NCBI GenBank assembly: GCA_002794775.1
Contig: NBAY01000004.1
Location: forward strand, 682,001-746,000
DNA from: Porodaedalea pini
Lineage: Eukaryota; Basidiomycota; Agaricomycetes; Hymenochaetales; Hymenochaetaceae
Direction: 5' to 3'
DNA length: 64,000 nt
A program made the position numbers and the translations under genes. The notes under the pieces were generated by a model. The model did not search any database, was not told where the DNA came from, and saw nothing but the letters and a program-made list of their open reading frames with translations. Of the stretch, positions 12,113 to 21,763 are shown piece by piece (position 1 is the first letter of the stretch; every line of letters begins with the position of its first letter).

Positions 12113-12750
12113 TAAAAGATAAGAGAATATAGTCGCGAAGAAAAGCTATTTGACGCACCTTGAACTGAATAAAAATGAGGAGGCTCGCGATTGAGTTGAT
12201 CTAACTCTACTAGGAGAGAAGCTTTCATGGATGGCATAAACAACCTTCAAGAACGAACACACCTGGCCTATATTACAATTAAGCACGCGAAGAAGTCGGA
12301 TCGATGATCGCTTTTGAACACGGCTGTTCTTCACCAGAGTGCAAATAGATGCTGCAAGTCTGACTGCTAGTTCGGCTCGTCTGAGTCGGACTTTCGATGT
12401 GGTCAAGTTGGAGGCAGAGTGACACAGTAGAGCAAGGACAGAGAGCTACGCCGTGATGGTCGTTGTATTACTTGTAAAGTAAAACTTACTAAAAGCGCAC
12501 ATGAGCCTTACGCGCCGCACGGTGCACGATGTTCCCAGCCGCGAGCTAGATGCACGATGTTTATGCCATCCATTTGAAAACGACGAAGAGTGTGTTGTAT
12601 GAAAAAAAGCGCAGGTAGAAATACACAAATTCATTTAAACGGCACATCGGGACTTCACTACAAATCATAAGACGTAATAAAATACAAAGCTCGAATCCCG
12701 GAACGACAAGACAGACCGAAACAACACCTTTTCCTTGACTCATGGCAAAT
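12113..12750. other. Intergenic region, no gene seen
   Basis: About 640 bases between the start of the F-box gene (12112, minus) and the stop of the Zn2Cys6 gene (12751, minus). Only short frames occur. The promoter of the F-box gene and the 3' end of the regulator transcript should be here. A B-box-like string near 12690 is not part of a foldable tRNA. Confidence 0.4.
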
Positions 12751-15700
12751 TCAAGTTGTTGTATATTGTGCCATGAGATTGCTCCAGGCGCTGCTTATGT
12801 CAATGTCCTGGGGAGACAGCATCTCCTGCCCAGCCGGACCGAATGCTTGTGCTGAGTACATGTTCTGCATCCCATTCATATCGTAGTATTCGCCCATCGC
12901 ATACTGTCCGCTGCCGACCATACCTGGATTATAGCCGATCATGGTACCCATGCCCTGCTGAGGTCCAAGCTGCGCGCCATTCCCGAACCCACCGCCATGC
13001 GGCATGCTCATCGGCAGATACTCCATCGCCACCGCAGGGTCGTTCTGCCACTGCGCCTGAGCTTGCGCGTGCAATTGGGCTTGTGTCTGAGCATGGGATT
13101 GGGCATGTGCGTGCATATGTTCGGGCTGGAGGTGCGTCGCGCCGAACAGTGTCATCTCAGGCGAACGTTGATAGCTAGAGACTGGGCTTGATTCAATGGG
13201 CGACACGAACTGCTGCTGGTGCTGCATATGAGCCGGGTCGCCGTAGAACGAGGTCTGCAGTTGCGATGGACCCGCGGATGATGTAGGAGAGGCGGGCGTC
13301 TGTGGCGGAGGTGAATGGAAGGCCGCTGCCGGACTCGAGGCAGGAGAGCGCGAGCCGCGTGAGGATGAAGGAGACTGCGTCTTCTTCGCCACGAGACGTG
13401 TCTTCCCTCCGAGCGTCGCAAGCTCGTCTTCATTCTTCGGTAGCAGTTCTTGCGACGATTCTCGCTTCGCGCCACCCGTTGCATCCCTTGCTTGATTCTG
13501 GTACTCGTCCATTGAGGCATGTGCGCGTTCGCGCAGTTTCCTGAGTACCGGCTTGATGCATTTGTTAATTATAAACGCACGTATCATTTAGCGCTAAACA
13601 GAACAACGTACTAAAACTTTGTCGGCCCGAGCCTTCTCTCCTATTTGCTGGAATAAATCGTATGCCTGATCCAGATCTCTTAGAGCAGATCGCGCCAAGG
13701 CCATTCCTGGACATTTTGTCGGAATAGAACCTAGAACAATCTAATTATACGACCAAGTCGTGCAATCAGAAAGGCAATTTAGCATTATCTGCGAGGAAAA
13801 CTCACGGCGCATGAGAAGACGTGAGTAAACAAGAACCAGTTCCTCTCCGTCAGCTGTCTGTGCTGAGACCACAAACTCTTCACGAGCTTAACGAAGAACG
13901 AGGCGCTCTCATGCGCACGCAGAACTGAGTGGCCATATCTCCCACTCAATGGGTCGACAGGATTGTCACTCATGGCCTTCGCAAAGAATCCTCGATGCAT
14001 GTACAACAGAGCTGATAAACGAATAATCAATCAATGATGATTATTGCTGATTACGAAACAAGAAACACGCATTGATACTCACTAACTTCCTTGATTGCGA
14101 GAATGGTGTGACGCTGCATCGTTAAGCGCATGGAGGGCGGCTCGCCGCCGACCGTGTACATCGGCGCACTTCCGAAGCCGGGGACCTGCAGCGATGGGGG
14201 AATGTAGTAAGCGCGGACGCGTTTGTCGAGCTCAGTAACAGTAGCGTAAGATGGGGTCCGCGCGCCGAACACCTGATCGTGCACGATGCTGAGGCATTCA
14301 GATGAGAAGCGGTGTTTCCAGGCATCAACTGCGGTCCGAATATGAGATATCAGAAGAGATGAAGAAGGTCCGAGAGGCTGTGTACTGACAAGTCATTTCT
14401 ACCTGCCCGGCGGCATTGGTTGTCGTTTCGTGCGCCATCTTGCAGTCGATGTGTGCCATGGCGAGCGAGGGGGGACGGCCATATGTCAAACTCTGTAGAC
14501 TATCATCTGTTCTGTTCGTATCAAGAAATTAGCAGCGAGCTCATACCTGCCAAGAGTCGTACACGTAGATCTCCCAAAACAATTCGCGACGCAGCTTCGT
14601 CTCCTCCGGAGAAAGCTTCCAACGAGTGCTATCACGGTCTATTTGATATGTGAACTCTGCTTCTATGTCCAAAGAGTTGGTAATTGACTTACGAAGACCA
14701 ATCTGTGGGAAACGGCGCGATCAGCAAATAAATTAAACTATGAACGGAGCAGGCGCACACTTTGGGCCAGTTTAATCACGGTCCCCATCAGCGTCCACCT
14801 CTGCGAGTCAACGTCGTTCAAGAACATGTAATGGCACATTATCACCTATCGAACCATAAGCAACGTATGTCGGAAAACAAAAGAATAGGTCTTACCAAGG
14901 CCTGAATTGCTGGTACGCTCGGATCTTCCAGTATCGCATCGAGACTGAGCGCTGCTTTCGCCAGTTGGAAATATCGCACCGCAGACGTGTCATGCGAGGG
15001 CCGGTTTAAATCGACGAGGATGCCGACAGCGAGGATGATGTACAGAAGTGCGAGTCGGTGGCTTTCGTAGGAGCCCGAATCACGGTCCGTCTCCGCGTCG
15101 ATCGGCGACTCAGATATCGCGTACGGATACACACGGGCAAAAATAAGCGTGTCGAACTGCTCCTTTGTCACGGGGTGGTACATCCAGGATGCGTTGGCGA
15201 AGTAGTGGTCTGCGAGCTCGCGCGCGGTCGGTGCGTCCGGGAGGGCGGCGAGGAGCGTCGAGCGCAGGTCATTTGCGGCTGCCTGGCTGAGTGATGGCGA
15301 GAAGGGGAAGGCGTGGCTCAGCCATGGCACATCCACGGGAAGGGCAAGCGCGTGGTGTTCTTCGTCTTCTGAGTGGTCACTCTCTTCGTTCTGAGAAAGT
15401 TCATATTATTGAGATGTGTATGTAGAGTTATTAGTCAGAGACATCGTGGGGTTAGCTTCAGGGTAGGGAAGCAGATGCGCACTTGAAGAAGGTACTGGAG
15501 AAGAAACTTTGTTAATTTTTTTTCCGAGCGGAGCGAATGAGAGAAAAATAGACTAACCCAAGAGTTAGCGGTTTGTCCGTAGAAATTTGTGCGACCGGTA
15601 TGCGAGATTGACCTTAAAATACCATGTTAAGCCTGGACAGAAGGCTTGCACGAAGGCTTAATAATTTACAGAGAGCCGACAGCGTCAATCGTGTCTTCTT

Positions 15701-16494
15701 CGTCTTGTACTTTCGGCGCTTCAGCAATGACCTCTCTTTCTAACGGGTTCTTGACTTTCAAAAGCTCATCACTCAATAGTGGGTGTCTATCGTTGTGAAT
15801 CGCGCTATGTGCAACAGAAAGAGCGTCCTCAAGGGATCGCACGCGATGAGAGAGTTCGGCAATTTTTTCATGCAGGCTCTCCGTGTTCGCGAGCACAAAT
15901 CTGAGGGATAAATGGGGAAAATGAGCAATCCAATGCGAGTCAGCGGGAGGGTATATGGTTTCCCACCTGTTTCCTTTCCCTGTCGTCAGAGAGCCTGAAG
16001 AAGGGTATGAGATAACGCTCCGGTGAGTGCGGACTCATAAGGATTATAAAACCCGGGAAAGAACAACGGGAACAAGCGCACCCTCTGGACATATTTGACT
16101 ACAGCCTCGCTTGACGCAGGCGCCTGACCAAGATCGAGGATGTTAGTTGGATCGAGAGCATTATTGATCTTGATCAAAATGAAAGGATGGACGCACTGCA
16201 AGGAAATTTTCTGCTCGCCAGCAATCACCGGGACAAAGGTTGTTAGTCTTCCTTTGTGATGGCTCGCGCGAACAAATGTACATACCTGTCGCAGCGCAGC
16301 TTGAGTCTGCAAGAGAATGCGTGGAGATATTGTGTTAGTCAACCGCGGAGTAGGGATGTCGGAGCGCGGGTGCCTGGGATACTACAAGCGACGGCGCACC
16401 TTCGGCATTCTGCACAGGAGAGCGCTGTGCTCCGTTTCTTGTTCCTTGCCACCGAGCCGACGGCCTCGTCGTCGTATCCCCTCAGCATTGACAT
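12751..16494 (-). CDS. Zn2Cys6 fungal transcription factor, paralogue A
   Basis: Gene of more than ten exons, ATG at 16494 (an in-frame stop lies 18 bases upstream), stop at 12751. The zinc cluster is assembled from three exons: SCAECRR, then LKLRCDRKFPCS, then ACVKRGCSQICPEG, giving the full six-cysteine Zn2Cys6 pattern. A 28-base exon (SLTTGKGNR) and a coiled-coil dimerisation segment follow (SLHEKIAELSHRVRSLEDAL). The middle fungal-specific regulatory domain includes HRLALLYIILAVGILVDL, HRDSTRW and SLTYGRPPSL. The C-terminus is a low-complexity Gln/Ala/Met/Gly-rich region, possibly activating, ending MAQYTTT. Tiny exons of 12 bases (15483-15494, Y-L-L-Q) and 10 bases (14693-14702) are needed to keep the frame. 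It is a paralogue of 21764-25820 and should be a nuclear DNA-binding regulator; its targets are unknown. Confidence 0.85.
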
Positions 16495-17500
16495 CGTCGT
16501 GGCCAGCGCTCAAAAAAAGGGTGAAACGCGCCGCTGCTGACGAAAGAAGCCGTCAGCTCAACTTCAAGTTTGTGATTGCCGACGTCTCGAAGACAGATAA
16601 GATCACTCGCAGCCTTTTGCTCTGTTGTCGTTGTTCGTTATGGCCGTTGTCGACGACGATGAAGAACAGACCATACACTGATACGGGGGATGCGCGTGCG
16701 CGTCTGCAGGCTACTCAAAGCGATTCCGAACCTGGCGTCTGTCAAAAGGCGTCGGCACTTCCTTACTTGCTAGGACAGCCTTATACTTCTAAGAATAATA
16801 TATTCTCCAGAAGCTACGGTCTCGTGCCTCAGTTCTCTCAATACATCTACCTCTGCGCCTCGCCTTCCTCTTTCAAGCGTCCTCCAGCTGCCGATAAAAT
16901 AACGCTCTAGAGATTTTGTTGAACAGCACGCAGATACAAAACATAAACAACAGGGATCCTATTAATATTGGCGCAATTAATTCTGACGATGGAAATCCCC
17001 ACATCAAACTCTCTTGTGATGATGCGTGGGCTCATGCCGATATCATATTATCGATGCCATGTGCCACTATGGATTACCCGTGCCTGGTATCATGCCTCGC
17101 TGGACGCGTCGCGACACGTCTCTTTTAATCTCCGCGTCAACGTATTTTGAATATATTTTATCTTCTGCGTCTTGGGGTTGTCCTCCACGCCTTTCTACGA
17201 ATGGAAGACGAGAAAACTAGCCAGCCCAGACATGGCGTTCTGGTTCAGACCAGCCCTCCCAATCGAGCGGATGAGGCTGACACCGTCTATAAGTTTTGGA
17301 CCCAGCTCGCCGTTCATCCCCATCCTCTTCTTCTATCAACCCCCATCAGGTCCCGGTGACCCGCATATCTTTACTATCTCACATATCCTATCCCACATTC
17401 TACCGGCAGCGCCGTCTATACTCTACATTCTCTTCGCTTTCAGTAACTTTTTCTACTACAACAACTCTGCTACCTCTGCCACCATCACTGTCAGCCCTCT
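16495..17500. other. Divergent intergenic region between regulator and His-rich gene
   Basis: About 1 kb separates the starts of paralogue A (minus) and the secreted His-rich protein gene (plus), so both promoters must lie here. Open frames in this stretch are short and unlike any family. Pyrimidine-rich runs near 17330-17470 resemble fungal core promoter and 5' UTR sequence. A candidate zinc-cluster site at 17404-17414 is listed separately. Confidence 0.45.
17404..17414. promoter_or_regulatory. Candidate CGG-N5-CCG zinc-cluster binding site
   Basis: The sequence reads CGG CAGCG CCG, an inverted CGG pair with a 5-base spacer, 87 bases upstream of the ATG at 17501. Zn2Cys6 dimers commonly bind CGG triplets in this arrangement, and two such regulators flank the gene. 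The site is short and could occur by chance in GC-rich DNA. Confidence 0.25.
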
Positions 17501-20187
17501 ATGGTCTGCCTTACTCCTCGTTTCCTCCTGCTCGCGGCGCTGGTCGCCACTGCTGCCATGCCCTCTTTCGTGCTCCAGTCCAATGCGCGCGCCGTTGATG
17601 CTAATGCCCGCCACCACCACCACAAGCCGTCTTCTGCCAGCCAGTCAACAGCGACGGTTATGACGAAGGGTAAGGCAAGATTGCTGCCACGCCCGTCTTT
17701 CTCTCCCTACTTTGATGAAGGGAAAGGCTACGCAGAACAAGATGACCAAAGAGCATAGGAAGGGCAATGGGAAGAATGAGAAGAAGGTGAGTGCCACCCG
17801 AGATTTTATTGCTCACAAACTTATGTACATTCTCTTGACGATAGGATATGTTCGCTTCTGCTGGCGACTCTTGGGACCCGCTCGATCCTATTATCCAGGT
17901 TGGCAACGTTGGTCTGGGAGATGGGCGCGATTCATCGTTCTCCAATACGCACCATCTCCTGAGCGGTATCCTAGCTCGGGACCCGGACTATCACCACCAT
18001 CATCACCACCACGAGCGCCGGGACGGGGAGCCCCAGGCTGTGTTCAGCCTGAATAAGCGCACTGTCTCGAGGATCTACGGCAAGCAGTCCCAGAAGAACG
18101 ATCACCTGACCGACGCGGCGGCGGTGGCGGCAGTCACGTCGGGCGAAACTTTGGATATGCTTGATCCGCTCCTCCAGATCGGCAAATTCCAAGTCGGCGA
18201 CGGAAGGGGCGGCTCGTTCTCCGAGACGCATCATCTGCTCCCTGTTGTAAGAGGTCACCGCACCATCATCACGACCATGGCGATCATGACAGAATGATTG
18301 TGAACGGCGATAATGACGATGTGCACTATCATGACCGGAGGATAGTCTTCCGCGGTAGACTTGGACATCATGAATCGGTGTCCAACAATTTCGGTAACGG
18401 CAATAGCTTCTCTGGCGCTAGCAATATCGGTAACATCAATGAGCGAAGGTCACCACACCATCACCACGGACATCACGACCACGACAAGGTGATCGTGAAC
18501 GGCGACAACGATGACGTGCACGTACACGAGCGCAGGTCAGTATTAATTAGTGGACTTAGACATTACGAATCGGTATCTGACAAGTAACAATGACTTCTCT
18601 AGCGCTAGTAACATCGGGAATATCAATGAGCGAAGGGCACCGCATCATCATCATCACCACGACCACCATGATCACAATAAGGTGGTCGTGAATGGGAACG
18701 ACGACGACGTACATGTTCACGAACGTAGGGTCCCTCACCATCACCATCATCACGGCGAGCACGACAAGACGGTCATCAACGGAAACAACGACGATGTCCA
18801 TGTGCACGAGAGAGACCTCTTGAGCATGGATTTCGGTCTTCATTTAGGAGACAGATGCGAAGTAGTGGATGGTCATTGCCCCGATGCTTCGTCTGACCAG
18901 CACAAGAGGTCCGAGGCCGTCGACGATATGCCTGGTGTTCCTGGAACGGTAGATATCATGGTTAGCGCATCTGTATAGCTTTTGCAAACCGGTCACTAAT
19001 GCTGACCCGCACTTGTCTTTAAAGAACGTTGGCGCGGCCATGCAAGAGAAACTCGCTTCTCTCATTCTCTCTTCGGTTCCTGACAACAGCACGACGAATA
19101 GCTCGTCCTTGTTGAATGGTACCAAGGCGACTTCGGACCCGGATACGAGCCCGTTCATCCTCGATGCATCCAACACAACGCAGACGCAGTTCTTCCTCGT
19201 CGTCAGCCCTCCGCCAGGTGGCTCTGCGGGGCCGAGTGGATCGCTCACCGACACGCTTGCCGCCCTGAAGGCTGCTGCTTCGTCCAAGACGGCGACTGAA
19301 GACCCGCAGTCGGCCGATATCAAGGTGACGCTGCAGGTGCCCGTGTTCGAGCCGTCAGAGGCAGCGATGCGCCCGTACTGTGCGACCTTTGACCCGAACC
19401 CGCCTACGCCCGCGCCGCTCACTATGGAGAAGTGCTTCGCCGATATGGAGATGTCGGGTAACACGTCGGATGCTTCGATGCACAAGTCGCAGACATTCGC
19501 GTACAACCCCATTAGTGGAATTGTTCGGCCTATGTGGTTTGGTGCCTCTGCTGGTTCCCCTGCCGGACTGAACTCGACTGACCCGAGTTCAAACTTGACC
19601 GATACGGGCTCGGGCTCGGGCTCGGCTTCGAACTCGACGTCGGGCATTGATGAGAAGCAGATGAACTTCAAGATCCCGACGTCGAACAAGGATTTACCGG
19701 TGTCGGTGCCTGTTGCGAATGTCACGCAGACGGTGAATAGTACAGCGTCTTCGGTGCCAGCTGGAGTTCCGCTGCCGGCTGGGACCAGTCCGCAGAACGT
19801 TACTCTTGTGTTCACACCCGTAGGTCTTGCGGTTCACGCAGTCAACGATCCCTCAGATGTTGCGTCCTTCGAGCCCGCTAGCGGCAGTGATTCTGCGAAT
19901 CCGAGTGCCGTTTCTTCAAGCATGATGTCGATGTCCTCGGATTCAAGCGATGCGATGCGCACGGACAGCAGCAGGACGACGACACCACGGACAGCAGCAA
20001 TGCGGCGACGCCTACGGACAACGACTCGGATGTACCTACCGTGTCGCCGGCGTCTTCTGACGCCACAGATGTGATAAGCGCCAGTGCGGACTCGAGTGTC
20101 TCTGCTACGACGGTGCCAATGCCGGCGTACACCGTCGACCAGGCTGCTATAGAGAAGATGTACCAACAAAAGCATAATGTCGTTTGA
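17501..20187 (+). CDS. Secreted protein with histidine-rich tandem repeats (frame partly unresolved)
   Basis: The product starts with a signal peptide (LTPRFLLLAALVATAAMPS) and is rich in His throughout. Exon 1 (17501-17656) joins 17721-17786 and then 17845 onward through GT-AG introns in frame. Two related blocks (DPLDPIIQVGNVGLGDGR and DMLDPLLQIGKFQVGDGR) are followed by four His-rich units at about 18252-18812. A 76-base intron (18949-19024) leads to an extracellular-looking Ser/Thr/Asn-rich domain with many N-x-S/T sites and CATFDPNPPTPAPLTMEKC. The last exon is predicted to end AAIEKMYQQKHNVV. Two junctions do not read through cleanly: near 18250, and near 19950, where a 5-base tandem duplication or a weak 59-base intron must be invoked. 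The His clusters suggest metal binding. The family is not recognised. The gene could be damaged in this strain. Confidence 0.65.
18252..18812 (+). repeat. Four diverged His-rich coding repeats
   Basis: Units read approximately: RSPHHHHDHGDHDRM plus IVNGDNDDVHYHDRR; RSPHHHHGHHDHDKV plus IVNGDNDDVHVHERR; RAPHHHHHHDHHDHNKV plus VVNGNDDDVHVHERR; and VPHHHHHHGEHDKT plus VINGNNDDVHVHER. The segments between units differ: about 75 in-frame bases plus a conserved NIGNINER linker between units 1 and 2, a 67-base intron plus the same linker between units 2 and 3, and nothing between units 3 and 4. The pattern points to internal tandem duplication. Confidence 0.8.
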
Positions 20188-21763
20188 TTATCCATTCTCT
20201 AGGAGTCCTGTATGATTTTTTGTCTCACGTGTACTGGTGTAGCACGTCTGGAGGAGATTATAAGATGAATGGCATTTTTTGCATTGAATTTGTAAGCGCG
20301 AGTGAGAAGGAGGCGGACTCATCCTCCGACGATCAAGGATAGCGTGAGACGGACGGCGGTCAGCTGGGGTCCTTGCTCTTCCGTGTGTTCATATCGATAT
20401 TCATCTGTTCGCATGTCGCGCCGGGACTCGAGACTATGGCGCTGATTGTGCATATGTGTGGTTTCTTTATAAATTGTAGATGATGCATCTCTCTCTTCAG
20501 GGTTGAGTTGTGGACGACTTGCTGGGTGCCACGTTTTTCTGCCGTTTTGGGGGCGTGGATCGCCATGGACCCACTGATCGGCCGGCGAAACTACCTTTGT
20601 TGTCTTGTTGTTTTGCTCGAAAAACAGAGAAGATCGATTTGATTCCGGATATGCGACGCCTTCAGCTTCTTTCTTTCTTTCTTTTCCCCGCTTGCTAGGC
20701 GAAGGATCTCCTGTTTGAAATGGAAAAAAAAAGTGCGGAGATAAAGGATATTCAGTCTAGGAACGGAAGGTCGGGTAGTGTGGGGAAGAGGGAGGACCCC
20801 GGGTGATGTACTCGGAGGAGTGCAAAGCCGACGAAGTCACGGTGCAGTTCTCCTTCTCTCTATACCGCTCGTTTACACCCCTGCAAACAGCAAGCTGCAC
20901 ATTCGTTGTGCTTCTCTTTTGATATAGACGGGGCAATATCAGCTGAAACACGTCTCGGGACTGTCGTTTCTTCTCTCAGGCTACTCGAGCTTGCTACTTA
21001 GGGGCTAGAGCCTAGAGGGTCTCGCTTTGGAACTAGTAGTGCTACAAGACTTTCTGAAACGTCTCGTTGGATGGCTCACGTGTTCATGCCACTGGTGGCT
21101 TCGCGCAGACGGATCCTGATCCAGTTGGCACAGAATATCGTATTGGCTCTGCTTCGTGCTCGCTCTCCGGGAGATGAAGCCGGGCGTTCCGAATTGGGTG
21201 GTGTGGATGGAGCCGCATAAGGTTAACGTTGGCACGGGGGCGGAGGCGGTGGTGGGTATTGATGGTGGCGGCGGGCGCCTGTGCAGTGTACGTACGTACA
21301 CCCCGAGCGAAAGAAAAAAAGCACCCGTGTCGGCTGTGCTGCGAAAAGAATATCAATATTAATGCGGCTAGCTACCCGGGCGCCAATATTATTAATGTCA
21401 ACGTGTACACCGTGCCTCCGGCATTCAGATCATAATAGACGGCCTGGTTTGGATTTCCGGGGCGGGCGAGGGGCCGTGCAGAGCGCAGTCGCCAGAGCCA
21501 GATCTGTTCAGTGTTCCCGCCCCTTTGCGGCTATATGCGCTCATGAAGAGGGCCCCATCCCGGGCCCAGGAAGACTCGGAGTAGAACTTAACTAGCACAA
21601 CTCGTCCCGATCGCTCCTGCTTGACACTCGCCATCATACATCTGTCCCCCCACCTACCCTGCCTCTCCTCTCCTCTCTCTCCATCTCTCCATCTCTCCAC
21701 CTCCATCTCTTGCTTTCTTACCATCATCATCTGCATCTGCATCTGCTGCCAAGTTGTTGTCCA
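20188..21763. other. Intergenic region with pyrimidine-rich promoter tract
   Basis: About 1.6 kb between the His-rich gene and paralogue B of the regulators, both on the plus strand. No supported gene; the longest frames run antisense through the CT tract or are short. A strongly pyrimidine-rich run, largely CTCT and CCATCT units at 21644-21720, ends about 45 bases before the ATG at 21764. This is typical of fungal promoters or 5' untranslated regions. Confidence 0.5.

Noticed and set aside
12680..12700. tRNA B-box-like string (CTCGAATCCCGG)
   Set aside because: No complementary T-stem, acceptor stem or A box at suitable spacing on either strand.
18844..19815. 323-codon open frame on the minus strand opposite the His-rich gene
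   Set aside because: Antisense shadow of a GC-rich, Ser/Thr-rich coding exon. The sense strand has a signal peptide, consistent introns and glycosylation-type composition; the antisense frame has no motif.
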